Assembly (NCBI RefSeq): GCF_030817655.1
Contig: NZ_JAUSZM010000003.1
Coordinates: 1,240,001-1,304,000, forward strand
Direction of reading: 5' to 3'
Source: Streptomyces sp. V4I2
GTDB taxonomy: Bacteria > Actinomycetota > Actinomycetes > Streptomycetales > Streptomycetaceae
Length of the DNA: 64,000 bases
The notes under the pieces are model-generated. The model made no database searches. It was not told the origin of the DNA and was given only the letters and a program-made list of their open reading frames with translations. Shown here piece after piece: positions 46,065 through 54,487 of the stretch (within the stretch, counting starts at the first letter, position 1; the number at the start of each line of letters is the position of its first letter). Made by a program: the position numbers and the translations under genes.

Positions 46065-46940
46065 GTGCGGGAGGACCACCGGGAGCTGCGACTCTTCCTG
46101 CATCTGGCGCAGACGCTCAACTTCGGCCGGACGAGCCTGGACTGCCATGTCAGCCCGGCGACGCTGACCCGGACTGTGCAGCGGCTGGAGGCCGATCTCG
46201 GCCACCGGCTGTTCGACCGAGGCCCGCGCGGGGTGTCACTCACGGCGGAGGGGCACCGCTTCCGCGCATACGCGGTGCAGGCGCTGGAGTTGTGGCGTGC
46301 CTACCGCGAGGAGCACCCCGACCCGGCCGAACTGACCGGTCGGCTCGCCGTGTTCGCGACGGTCACCGCCTGTCAGGCGCTGCTGCCCGACCTGTTGGCC
46401 CCGTTCCGCGCCGCCCATCCGCAGGTACGGCTGGACCTGCGCACCGGTGACGCGGCGGCGGCGCTGGCCCGGCTGGACGAGGGCGAGGTCGACGTGGCCG
46501 TCGCGGGGATCCCGGCCCGGCTGCCGGAACCCCTGGTCAGCCGCACGGTCGCGGTCACCGAGCTGGTCCTGGTCACCGCACGCGACCGCCCCGACCCCGG
46601 TCTCGACGGTCCGTTCGTCCTCCCCCACCGAGGGCTGGTCCGCGAGGCCGCCGACCGCTGGTTCCGGATGCGCGGCACGGCACCCGAGGTGGCCTGCGAA
46701 CCCGACGGCCATGAAGGGCTGTTGACGCTCGTCGCCCTGGGCTGCGGCACGGGCGTGGTCCCCCGTCTCGTACTGGAGCACAGCGCGGTGCGCGACCGGC
46801 TCGCCGTGCTTCCCGTGGAGCCGTTGCCGGAGCCGTTCCCGATCGGGTTGTGCGTACGGCGGGTCGATCTGCGCCGGCCGCTGGTGGCGGCGTTGTGGAG
46901 CCTCACGGCGCCGGAAAGCCGGTGGCTATCGCGGCACTAG
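46065..46940 (+). CDS. ilvY: LysR-family regulator resembling IlvY
   Basis: 291 aa. Its N-terminal helix-turn-helix FLHLAQTLNFGRTSLDCHVS, then PATLTRTVQRLEADLG is close to E. coli IlvY (FLHLAESRHFGRSARAMHVS by memory). The effector domain also tracks it: GDAAAALARLDEGEVDVAVA, HRGLVREAADRWFRMRG, GHEGLLTLVALGCGTGVVPR. IlvY activates ilvC in response to acetolactate or acetohydroxybutyrate. GTG 46065 with AAAGGGCGAGG upstream. Divergent from the plant-type KARI. Confidence 0.88.
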   Translation: MREDHRELRLFLHLAQTLNFGRTSLDCHVSPATLTRTVQRLEADLGHRLFDRGPRGVSLTAEGHRFRAYAVQALELWRAYREEHPDPAELTGRLAVFATVTACQALLPDLLAPFRAAHPQVRLDLRTGDAAAALARLDEGEVDVAVAGIPARLPEPLVSRTVAVTELVLVTARDRPDPGLDGPFVLPHRGLVREAADRWFRMRGTAPEVACEPDGHEGLLTLVALGCGTGVVPRLVLEHSAVRDRLAVLPVEPLPEPFPIGLCVRRVDLRRPLVAALWSLTAPESRWLSRH

Positions 46941-47386
46941 GCCCTGCCGAGGTCGAGGCGTCCGATGCGGGCCACGTTCTCCCGGTCCTCGGTGTCCGTG
47001 CCGGCCTCCGCGGCGAACCAGGCGTCGAGGATCTCCTTGAGCAGCGGCTCGGACGTCAGCCGCAGGCTGAGGGCGAGCACATTGGCGTCGTTCCAGCGGC
47101 GTGCGCCGTCCGCCGTGTAGGCGTCCGTGCACAGGGCGGCCCGTACGCCCGGCACCTTGTTCGCGGCGATCGAGGCGCCCGTGCCGGTCCAGCAGCACAC
47201 GACCGCCTGGTCGGCGGTTCCGGCGGCGACCTCACGCGCGGCGGCCTCCGAGCAGACGGCCCACTGGGGGTCGTCGCCGGGGCTCAGCGCGCCGTACGGC
47301 ACGACCTCGTGGCCGCGGTCGCGCAGTTCGGCGACGAGGCCGCGCGCCACGGGTTCGTCCATGTCCGAGGAGACGGAGATCCGCAT
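46937..47386 (-). CDS. RpiB/LacAB-family sugar-phosphate isomerase
   Basis: 149 aa, normal for RpiB. N-terminal MRISVSSDMDEPVARGLVAE and the sugar-binding/catalytic loop AVVCCWTGTGASIAANKVPG (Cys plus GTG loop), then VRAALCTDAYTADGARRWND. It would isomerise ribose-5-phosphate, allose-6-phosphate or a similar sugar phosphate. Lies 53 bases after the ROK gene and is probably in its operon. Confidence 0.9.
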   Translation of the reverse strand: MRISVSSDMDEPVARGLVAELRDRGHEVVPYGALSPGDDPQWAVCSEAAAREVAAGTADQAVVCCWTGTGASIAANKVPGVRAALCTDAYTADGARRWNDANVLALSLRLTSEPLLKEILDAWFAAEAGTDTEDRENVARIGRLDLGRA

Positions 47387-47439
47387 GTCACGAGCCTACC
47401 CGGGGCGTGTCCGAAGACGCCTTGCGCGGGTGCGTGAGC

Positions 47440-48681
47440 TCACTGGGCCAGCGCGCTCAGCGGATCGTCCAGCACCGGCTGCCAGGCCAGCTCGGCCGCG
47501 CCGACCAGGCTGTTGTGGTCGAGGGTGCACGCCAGGATGGGGACGCCGCCGCTCTGCCCCCACAGGCTGCGGTCGGCGACGACCGCGCGGAGTCGGCCCG
47601 GGTCGGCGTCCAGCAGGGTGCGGTGCAGGCCGCCGAGGATGATCCGGTCCGGGTTGAGGATGTTCACCAGGCCGGCCAGGCCGAGGCCGAGGCGGTCGAT
47701 CAGGGCCTCGGTGGCGGTGCGGACGGACGGGTCGTCGTAGTGGTTGCGGACCAGGTCGTTGGCCTGCTGAAGGAGGGACACCTCCGGACCCGGGTCGCGG
47801 CCCGCCGCGGTGAGGAAGGCGAGCGGGTCGGCCTCGACGTCGAGGCAGCCGCGGCTGCCGCAGTGGCAGGGGCGGCCCTCCGGGTTGACCGTGAGGTGGC
47901 CGACTTCGAGCGCCAGCCCGGAACTCCCGGTGTGCAGACGCCCGTCGAGCACCAGCGCGCCGCCCACGCCCCGGTGGCCGGTGGCCACGCACAGCAGGTC
48001 CCGGGCGCCGCGGCCCGCGCCGTGCCGGTGCTCGGCGAGCGCGGCGAGGTTGACGTCGTTGCCCGCGAAGGCCGGTCCGCCGATCCCGGCCGAGCGCACG
48101 CACTCCGCGAAGATACGGCGCACCGGGGCGCCCACCGGCCACGCCAGGTGCAGCGGGTTCAGGGCGAGTCCGTCCGGCTCGGCGACCGCCGACGGCACGG
48201 CCAGCCCGGCGCCCACGCACCGCCGTCCGGTCGTGCGCAGCAGTTCGGCGCCGGCCTCCACGACGGACACGAGGACCTTCGCGGGATCTTCTTCGACGGT
48301 TTCGCAGCCGGGCGCGGTGGCGACGATACGGCCGCCCAGACCGACCAGCGCCGCCCGGAACCCGTCGGCGTGCACCTGTGCGGCCAGCACGACGGGCCCG
48401 TCCTCGGCGACCGCGAGCCGGTGCGAGGGCCGCCCCTGCGAACCGGCCGCCGCGCCGGGCCGGGCGTCGACCCGGATCAGCCCGAGCGCCTCCAGTTCGG
48501 CGGCGACCGCGCCGGCGGTGGCCCGCGTCACGCCGAGCTCGGCGGTCAGCACGGCACGGGTCGGCGCGCGTCCGGTGTGCACGAGCTCCAACGCGGGCCC
48601 GAGCGCACCGCGCCCCCGGTCCAGCCGCGCCCTCGAGGGGGTCCCTTCCCCCGCCGTCCGGGGGTCCACCTTGCCGCTCAT
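47440..48681 (-). CDS. ROK-family transcriptional regulator
   Basis: 413 aa. N-terminal winged helix (TRAVLTAELGVTRATAGAVA, AELEALGLIRV) and a C-terminal ROK domain. The zinc motif CHCGSRGCLDVEAD is intact (CXCGXXGC), but the usual DxGxT ATP loop is replaced (VVLAAQVHADGFRAALVGLG), so it should be a repressor rather than a kinase. Probably controls the downstream RpiB-type isomerase and other sugar genes. Confidence 0.9.
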   Translation of the reverse strand: MSGKVDPRTAGEGTPSRARLDRGRGALGPALELVHTGRAPTRAVLTAELGVTRATAGAVAAELEALGLIRVDARPGAAAGSQGRPSHRLAVAEDGPVVLAAQVHADGFRAALVGLGGRIVATAPGCETVEEDPAKVLVSVVEAGAELLRTTGRRCVGAGLAVPSAVAEPDGLALNPLHLAWPVGAPVRRIFAECVRSAGIGGPAFAGNDVNLAALAEHRHGAGRGARDLLCVATGHRGVGGALVLDGRLHTGSSGLALEVGHLTVNPEGRPCHCGSRGCLDVEADPLAFLTAAGRDPGPEVSLLQQANDLVRNHYDDPSVRTATEALIDRLGLGLAGLVNILNPDRIILGGLHRTLLDADPGRLRAVVADRSLWGQSGGVPILACTLDHNSLVGAAELAWQPVLDDPLSALAQ

Positions 48682-48717
48682 GAGGGCGAGTCTCCCATGA
48701 TCCGCAGACTCCGCGGC

Positions 48718-49359
48718 CTACAGACCACTGGCCCGAAGCGTGATGTTCAACCGCCCGACCAGACCCAACTCCGGCGGTGCCGTACCCGCCTGGACCCGGG
48801 GCACCCCGTGGTACGCGAGCCGGGACGGCCCGCCGAACACGAACAGGTCGCCGCTGCGCAGCTCGACGTCCGTGTACGGCCGGATCCGGGTCTCGGGGTT
48901 GCCGAAGCGGAAGACGCAGGTGTCGCCGAGGCTCAGGGACACCACCGGGGCGTCCGACTTCTCGTCGCTGTCGCGGTGCATGCCCATGCGGGCATCGCCC
49001 TCGTAGAAGTTGATCAGTGCGATGTCGTACGGATCCGATGCGGCACCCAGGGCCTCTCTCGCGGCACGCCGGCCCAGCTCACCCAACCAGCCCGGGAACG
49101 GCTTCACCGGTGCGCCGTCGCCGTCGACGACCGTGCGGGCGTAGGCGTACGGGTACCAGTGCCAGCCCAGACACACCTGGCGGGCGGTCATCGTGCCGCC
49201 GCCGGGGGTGCGGACCGTCCTGAGGCCGGCCGGCGGGCGGGCCCACTCCCGGCAGGCCTCGATCAGGTCGCGCTGGCGGGCCGTGTCCAGCCAGTCCGGC
49301 ACGTGCACCGCGCCCGGCGCGACCTGCGTACGGGTCCTCGGGAACAGCTCGGTGTCCAT
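48718..49359 (-). CDS. alkB: AlkB-family alkylated-DNA repair dioxygenase
   Basis: 213 aa Fe(II)/2-oxoglutarate dioxygenase that demethylates 1-meA and 3-meC. Motifs: INFYEGDARMGMHRDSDEKS (iron His and Asp, HxD), SLSLGDTCVFRFG, FGGPSRLAYHGVPRV (third ligand His), and GRLNITLRAS at the 2-oxoglutarate Arg. Length matches bacterial AlkB. Start ATG 49359 with a weak AGGATGG upstream. Divergent from the RlmG-like gene. Confidence 0.93.
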   Translation of the reverse strand: MDTELFPRTRTQVAPGAVHVPDWLDTARQRDLIEACREWARPPAGLRTVRTPGGGTMTARQVCLGWHWYPYAYARTVVDGDGAPVKPFPGWLGELGRRAAREALGAASDPYDIALINFYEGDARMGMHRDSDEKSDAPVVSLSLGDTCVFRFGNPETRIRPYTDVELRSGDLFVFGGPSRLAYHGVPRVQAGTAPPELGLVGRLNITLRASGL

Positions 49360-49413
49360 GGTTCCATCCTGCCCGACAGCGCTGAGCTGCGGCTCGGCTA
49401 GCCTGGACGCACG

Positions 49414-50559
49414 ATGAACGACCGTATGACGACTCCCTGGGGCGAGCTCGCGCTGTCCCGCTTCCCCGAGGACCCGCGTGAGAGGCTGCGCGCCTGGGAC
49501 GCCTCCGACGAGTACCTCCTCCGGTATCTCGCGGACCAGGACGTCCCGCTGTCCGGCACGGTCGTGGTGGTCGGGGATCGCTGGGGCGCGCTGGTCACGG
49601 CGCTCGCGGCGCACCGGCCGGCGCAGATCACCGACTCGTACCTGACCCAGGAGGCGACCCGGGCGAACCTGGCGCGGGCCGGCGTCGAGACCGGTGCCGT
49701 GCGGCTCCTCACCACGCAGGATCCGCCGCCCGGTCGCGTCGACGTGCTGCTGGTGCGGGTGCCGAAGAGCCTGGCGCTGCTGGAGGACCAGTTGCTGAGG
49801 CTGGCGCCCTCGGTGCACGAGGGCACGGTCGTCGTCGGCACCGGCATGGTGAAGGAGATCCACACCTCGACGTTGCAGTTGTTCGAGCGGATCCTCGGTC
49901 CGACCCGCACCTCGCTCGCGGAGAAGAAGGCCCGGCTGATCTTCTGCACGCCCGAGCCGTCGCCGGAACGGGCCGCCAATCCGTGGCCGTACAGCTATGA
50001 GCTCCCCGACGGCATCGGCCTTGTCTCGGGCCGTACCGTCGTCAACCACGCCGGCGTCTTCTGCGCGGACCGTCTCGACATCGGCACCCGGTTCCTCCTG
50101 GAGCATCTGCCGGACAGCCGCGGCGGGCGGCGCGTGGTGGACCTGGGGTGCGGGAACGGGGTCGTCGGTACGGCGATGGCGCTGGCCGATCCCGAGGCGG
50201 AGGTGCTGTTCGTGGACGAGTCGTTCCAGGCGGTGGCCTCGGCGGAGGCGACGTTCAAGGCGAACGGCGCGCCGGGGCATGCCGAGTTCCGCGTCGGGGA
50301 CGGGCTGGCCGGAGTGCCCGCGGACAGCGTGGACCTGGTGCTGAACAATCCGCCGTTCCACTCGCACCAGGCGACCACGGACACCACGGCCTGGCGGATG
50401 TTCACCGGGGCGCGGCGCGCGCTTCGGCCGGGCGGCGAGCTGTGGGTGATCGGCAACCGTCATCTCGGATACCACCTGAAGCTGCGGCGGTTGTTCGGCA
50501 ACAGTGAACTGGTCGCCAGCGGCCCGAAGTTCGTGGTGCTCAAGGCTGTCAAGAGGTAG
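49414..50559 (+). CDS. RlmG/RsmC-type rRNA (guanine-N2) methyltransferase
   Basis: 381 aa, the two-domain length of RlmG. The N-terminal half is a degenerate methyltransferase fold. The C-terminal half has SAM motif I VVDLGCGNGVVGTAMAL (about residue 240) and the guanine-N2 catalytic motif VLNNPPFHSHQATTD (about 310), then GNRHLGYHLKLRRLFGNSEL like RlmG. Expected to methylate a 23S or 16S rRNA guanine. ATG 49414. Its 3' end overlaps the convergent aldolase by 11 bases. Confidence 0.88.
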   Translation: MNDRMTTPWGELALSRFPEDPRERLRAWDASDEYLLRYLADQDVPLSGTVVVVGDRWGALVTALAAHRPAQITDSYLTQEATRANLARAGVETGAVRLLTTQDPPPGRVDVLLVRVPKSLALLEDQLLRLAPSVHEGTVVVGTGMVKEIHTSTLQLFERILGPTRTSLAEKKARLIFCTPEPSPERAANPWPYSYELPDGIGLVSGRTVVNHAGVFCADRLDIGTRFLLEHLPDSRGGRRVVDLGCGNGVVGTAMALADPEAEVLFVDESFQAVASAEATFKANGAPGHAEFRVGDGLAGVPADSVDLVLNNPPFHSHQATTDTTAWRMFTGARRALRPGGELWVIGNRHLGYHLKLRRLFGNSELVASGPKFVVLKAVKR

Positions 50560-51415
50560 CGGTCGGTCCTGTGAGGGCCCGGATGATCCCCGCCACCGCC
50601 CGCACCATCGCCTCCCGTCCCACCCCCAGGTACGTCCGTGCGTCGACCGCCTCGGGGTGGGCGGCCAGGAACTCGCGGATCGCGTCGGTCATGGCGATGT
50701 TGAGCGCGGTGCCGACGTTGATCTTGGTGATGCCGCCCGCGACGGCCTTGGCCAGCTCGCCGTCCGGCACTCCGGACGAGCCGTGCAGCACGAGCGGGAC
50801 GTCCAGGGTGTCGGCGAGGTGTTTGAGGAGGGTGTGGTCGAGGGCGGCGGTGCGGGTGGTCATGGCGTGGGAGCTGCCGACGGCCACCGCGAGGGCGTCG
50901 ACGCCGGAGTCCGCGACGAAGGCCCGGGCCTCCCCGGGGTCGGTGCGGGCCCCGGGTGCGTGGGCGTCCAGCGGCGACTCGCCGTTCTTGCCGCCGATCC
51001 GTCCCAACTCCGCCTCGACCCACAGCCCTTGGGCATGCGCCCAGTCGGCGGCGGCTCTGGTCGCGGCGAGGTTCTCGTCGTACGGAAGTCGGGCCGCGTC
51101 GTACATGACGGAGCTGAATCCGGCGTCGGGTGCCTGGCGGAGGAGGTCGTCGCTCTGTACGTGGTCCAGGTGCAACCCCACGGGTACGGTGGCTCGTTCG
51201 GCGGCGGCGACGGCGGCGCGGGCCAGCGGAAGCAGTCGACCGTAGCGGAACTTGACGGCGTTCTCACTTACTTGGAGGACGACGGGTGCACCCACCGACT
51301 CCGCCCCGGCGACGACCGCCTCGACATGTTCCAGCGTGATGATGTTGAAGGCGGCGACGGCGGACTGCGTGGCGGCGGCGCGGGTGACGAGCTCGCCGGT
51401 GGTGACGAGGGGCAC
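50549..51415 (-). CDS. Class II ketose-bisphosphate aldolase (GatY/KbaY-like)
   Basis: 288 aa zinc-dependent aldolase. Zinc ligands in LHLDHVQSDDLL (HxDH) and the second pair in SSHAMTTRTAALDHTLL and PLVLHGSSGVPDG; GGITKINVGTALNIAMTDAI is the phosphate-binding loop. It would cleave tagatose- or fructose-1,6-bisphosphate. GTG 51415 with AGGAG nine bases upstream. Follows the SIS isomerase gene on the same strand and is probably its operon partner in amino-sugar or galactitol use. Confidence 0.9.
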   Translation of the reverse strand: MPLVTTGELVTRAAATQSAVAAFNIITLEHVEAVVAGAESVGAPVVLQVSENAVKFRYGRLLPLARAAVAAAERATVPVGLHLDHVQSDDLLRQAPDAGFSSVMYDAARLPYDENLAATRAAADWAHAQGLWVEAELGRIGGKNGESPLDAHAPGARTDPGEARAFVADSGVDALAVAVGSSHAMTTRTAALDHTLLKHLADTLDVPLVLHGSSGVPDGELAKAVAGGITKINVGTALNIAMTDAIREFLAAHPEAVDARTYLGVGREAMVRAVAGIIRALTGPTATS

Positions 51416-51438
51416 GGACTGTCTCCTGTCTCGGCGCG

Positions 51439-52320
51439 TCAGGGGGCGAGGATCACTGAGCGGGTGAGGTGGCGGGGCTGGTCGGGGTCCAGGCCGCGGA
51501 CCGCGGCGACGGCTACGGCGAGCCGCTGGACGCGGACCAGCTCGGCGAGCGGGTCGAGGCCGCCCGCGACCCACAACGCGCCTGTGTCGCGGACCTGTTC
51601 GGGCAGGCCCTCGGGTGCCTCGCCGAGCATCCAGGTGGCGGTGCCGTGGGTGGTGATGCTGATGGGGCCGTGCCGGTACTCCATCGCCGGGTAGGCCTCG
51701 GTCCAGGCGAGACAGGCCTCGCGCATCTTCAGTCCGGCCTCGTTGGCCAGCCCGACCGTCCAGCCGCGGCCGAGGAAGGTGAACTGGGTGCAGTCCACGA
51801 GGCCTTGGGGCAGCGGGGAGACGAGTGCGGTGCGGGCGTCGGCGACGACGGCGTCGGTGTGCAGGCCGAGGTGCGCGCGGAGCAGGGTGAGCGCGGTGGT
51901 GGCGAACCGGGTCTGCACGACCGAGCGTTCGTCCGCGAAGTCCAGGACGACGAGGTCGTCGGCGGCTTCCATGACGGGGGTACCGGGGTCCGCGGTGATG
52001 GCGGTCGTGCGCGTGTGTCCCCGCACCTCACGCAGCAGCTCCAGCACCTCGGTGGTGGTGCCGGAGCGGGTGAGGGCGACGATCCGGTCGTACGAGCGGC
52101 CGTACGGGAACTCGGAGGCGGCGAAGGCGTCCGTCTCGCCCTGGCCCGACGCCTCGCGCAGCGCCGCCACCGCCTGCGCCATGAAGTACGAGGTGCCACA
52201 GCCGACGATCGCGACCCGCTCCCCCGGCGCCGGCAGCGTCCCGGCGTGCTCCGGCGCCCGTACAGCCGCGCGCGTCCAGCAGTCGGGCTGGCTGGCCAGC
52301 TCGTCCTCTACATGGGTCAT
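51439..52320 (-). CDS. SIS-domain ketose/aldose isomerase (AgaS-like)
   Basis: 293 aa. Two SIS modules: AIVGCGTSYFMAQAVAALRE with ALTRSGTTTEVLELLREV, and FLGRGWTVGLANEAGLKMRE with YRHGPISITTHGTATWMLGE. It resembles the isomerase half of GlmS and AgaS deaminase/isomerases; no glutaminase domain. ATG 52320 has AAGGGGTG upstream. Likely GalN-6-P or GlcN-6-P deaminase/isomerase feeding the aldolase next to it. Confidence 0.9.
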   Translation of the reverse strand: MTHVEDELASQPDCWTRAAVRAPEHAGTLPAPGERVAIVGCGTSYFMAQAVAALREASGQGETDAFAASEFPYGRSYDRIVALTRSGTTTEVLELLREVRGHTRTTAITADPGTPVMEAADDLVVLDFADERSVVQTRFATTALTLLRAHLGLHTDAVVADARTALVSPLPQGLVDCTQFTFLGRGWTVGLANEAGLKMREACLAWTEAYPAMEYRHGPISITTHGTATWMLGEAPEGLPEQVRDTGALWVAGGLDPLAELVRVQRLAVAVAAVRGLDPDQPRHLTRSVILAP

Positions 52321-52340
52321 GCCGCACCCCTTCGTCACTT

Positions 52341-52386
52341 TGCTTGTTTGTGCAAGATATAGCGAAGTTTCGAGCACAATCAAGCA
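52341..52386. promoter_or_regulatory. Paired 13-bp operators of the DeoR regulator
   Basis: TGCTTGTTTGTGC (52341-52353) and the inverted GCACAATCAAGCA (52374-52386) match at 12 of 13 bases (TGCTTG[T/A]TTGTGC) with a 20-base spacer. They sit between the divergent SIS and DeoR genes, so DeoR self-control plus control of the SIS-aldolase operon is likely. Clearly AT-richer than flanks. Confidence 0.7.
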
Positions 52387-52445
52387 TTCGAGCAGAAGGG
52401 TGGGTGCGCTAGGGTCGCCTGGAGATCGAGGAACGGAGGGCGCGG

Positions 52446-53225
52446 ATGTCACGCGACGCCCGTTGGAAGGCCCTGCTGGAACTGCTGGTCGAGCGCGGCC
52501 GGTTGGACGTCGAGGAGGCGGCCGCCGAGCTGGCGGTGTCGTCCGCGACGATCCGGCGCGACTTCGACCAGCTGGCCGAGCAGCAGATGCTGGTGCGCAC
52601 GCGCGGCGGCGCGGTCGTGCACGGGGTGTCGTACGAGCTGCCACTGCGCTACAAGACGGCCCGCCACGCCTCGGAGAAACAGCGCATCGGGAAGGCGGTG
52701 GCGAGTCTCGTCACCCCCGGCGAGGCGGTGGGACTCACCGGCGGGACGACCACGACCGAGGTGGCGCGGGCGCTGGCCGTGCGCGGTGACCTGTCGTCCG
52801 GTTCGCCCGCGCTGACCGTGGTCACGAACGCGCTCAACATCGCCAACGAGCTGGCCGTGCGCCCTCAGTTCAAGATCGTGCTGACCGGCGGGGTCGCGCG
52901 CCCGCAGTCCTACGAACTCGTCGGACCGCTCGCCGACGGCGTGCTGAGCCAGATCACGATCGACGTGGCGGTCCTCGGTGTCGTCGCCTTCGACGTCACG
53001 CACGGCACGTCCGCGCACGACGAGGCGGAGGCGGCGATCAACCGGCTGCTCTGCGAACGCGCCGAACGCGTGATCGTCGCCGCGGACTCCAGCAAACTGG
53101 GGCAGCGCGCCTTCGCCCGGATCTGCGCGACGGCGTCCGTGGACACGCTGGTCACGGACACGGCGGCCGGGCCGGACACCGTACGGCAGTTCGAGGAGGC
53201 GGGGCTGCGGGTCGTCGCGGTCTAG
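52446..53225 (+). CDS. DeoR-family regulator (AgaR-like)
   Basis: 259 aa. Helix-turn-helix RLDVEEAAAELAVSSATIRR, then DFDQLAEQQMLVRTRGGAVV. Effector domain GLTGGTTTTEVARALAV, TNALNIANELAVRPQFKIVL, TGGVARPQSYELVGP, VIVAADSSKLGQRAFARICA. Divergent from the AgaS-like isomerase and aldolase; probable repressor relieved by a sugar phosphate. ATG 52446. Confidence 0.93.
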   Translation: MSRDARWKALLELLVERGRLDVEEAAAELAVSSATIRRDFDQLAEQQMLVRTRGGAVVHGVSYELPLRYKTARHASEKQRIGKAVASLVTPGEAVGLTGGTTTTEVARALAVRGDLSSGSPALTVVTNALNIANELAVRPQFKIVLTGGVARPQSYELVGPLADGVLSQITIDVAVLGVVAFDVTHGTSAHDEAEAAINRLLCERAERVIVAADSSKLGQRAFARICATASVDTLVTDTAAGPDTVRQFEEAGLRVVAV

Positions 53226-53230
53226 CCCTC

Positions 53231-53284
53231 AGGGCGGTCAGGGCGGTCAGGGCGGTCAGGGCGGTCAGGGCGGTCAGGGCGGTC
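53231..53284. repeat. Six tandem 9-bp repeats
   Basis: AGGGCGGTC is repeated six times without a mismatch. It fills the gap between the convergent stops at 53225 and 53283 and overlaps the hydrolase stop. A slippage microsatellite, likely variable between strains. Confidence 0.9.
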
Positions 53285-54470
53285 AGGCGACCCTGCGGTC
53301 ACGGAAGGCCCCGTCGGTCGCGAAGGCCAGCTCGGCGAAGCGTTCGCCGATGTGGCGGTGGGTGGTGGCGTCGGGGTGGAGGTTGTCGGGCAGCGGGAGC
53401 TCGGCGGAGTCCGCCTCGCCGTAGAGGTCGCGGCCGTCGAGGTAGTACAGGTTCGGGTCCTCGGCCGCCCGCTGCGCCACGATCCGGGCCAGCTCGTCCC
53501 GTATGACGCCCAGGGTCAGCTTTCCGACCGCACGCTCGGCCGGATCGCCCATGGCCACGAACCGCAGCCGCCCCTCGGCGAGGCCCGTGAAGTCCGGGGC
53601 GCTGGGCCCGGGCGTGTCCTCGTGGATGGGACACAGGATGGGCGAGACGACGAGCAGCGGGGTGGTGGGGTGCCCTTCGCGGACGGTGTCGAGGAAGCCG
53701 TGGACGGCGGGGCCGAAGGCGCGCAGGCGCATCAGGTCGGCGTTGACCAGGTTGATGCCGATCTTCACGCTGACCAGGTCGGCGGGGGTGTCGCGCAGGG
53801 TGCGGGCGGTGAACGGATCCAGCAGGGCGCTGCCGGCCAGTCCCAGGTTGATCAGTTCCACCCCGCCGAGGGACGCGGCGAGCGCGGGCCAGATGGCGGT
53901 GGGACTCGCGGCGTCGGAGCCGTGGCTGATCGAGCTGCCGTGGTGCAGCCACACCCTGCGGCCCGGGTCCGGGGCGGGCTCGACGGGGGCGTCGGTGCGC
54001 AGGGCGATCAGTTCGGTGGTCTCGTTGTGCGGCAGCCAGAGCTCGACGTCCTTGGCGCCGTCGGGCAGACCGGTGAAGCGGAGGGTGCCGGGCGGGCCAG
54101 GCCGGTGCTCGGCGGTCCCGGCGGCCATGTCGATGATCACGACGTTGCCGCCCGTGACGCTCCCCCGGCCGGCCGGGCGGCCGTCGACGAGCAGGTCGTA
54201 CACGCCGTCCGGGCGGGGCGGGGCGCCCACGTAGCTGCGCTTGGTGGGCAGCGTGTCCAGCTCGATGGCGGTGGCCCGGGTGCGGAAGACCAGCCGTACG
54301 CCGGAGGGCTGGGCCTCCGCCATGGCCAGTTGGGCGTCGGCACACTGGGCGCGGGCCCGGGCGGGCAGCCGGTGCGGCAGCACGCCGTGCTCGGTGCGCT
54401 CCACGTCGAGGGCGCCGCGCAGCAGCTCCGCGGTCACGGGTGTGGTGGTCCAGTTGTCCTGGGTGTGCAT
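53283..54470 (-). CDS. SGNH/GDSL-type hydrolase
   Basis: 395 aa. An N-terminal beta-sandwich (RGALDVERTEHGVLPHRLPA) leads to an SGNH hydrolase domain: block I VWLHHGSSISHGSDAAS (Ser in GSSIS), Gly in INLGLAGSALLDP, Asn in GINLVNADLMRL, and DNLHPDATTH with the catalytic Asp-x-x-His. No signal peptide. Start ATG 54470 preferred by a GGTTGAGA; an ATG at 54491 overlapping the TetR stop by ATGA is possible. Acts on esters or glycan acetyl groups. Confidence 0.85.
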   Translation of the reverse strand: MHTQDNWTTTPVTAELLRGALDVERTEHGVLPHRLPARARAQCADAQLAMAEAQPSGVRLVFRTRATAIELDTLPTKRSYVGAPPRPDGVYDLLVDGRPAGRGSVTGGNVVIIDMAAGTAEHRPGPPGTLRFTGLPDGAKDVELWLPHNETTELIALRTDAPVEPAPDPGRRVWLHHGSSISHGSDAASPTAIWPALAASLGGVELINLGLAGSALLDPFTARTLRDTPADLVSVKIGINLVNADLMRLRAFGPAVHGFLDTVREGHPTTPLLVVSPILCPIHEDTPGPSAPDFTGLAEGRLRFVAMGDPAERAVGKLTLGVIRDELARIVAQRAAEDPNLYYLDGRDLYGEADSAELPLPDNLHPDATTHRHIGERFAELAFATDGAFRDRRVA

Positions 54471-54487
54471 TGATCTCAACCTGTCGG

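Noticed and set aside
48718..50475. 585-aa AlkB fusion protein
   Set aside because: The upstream portion is the complement of the RlmG-like gene; AlkB alone from ATG 49359 has the normal length.
53231..53284. CRISPR-like array
   Set aside because: The 9-bp repeats are directly tandem without spacers, so this is a microsatellite.
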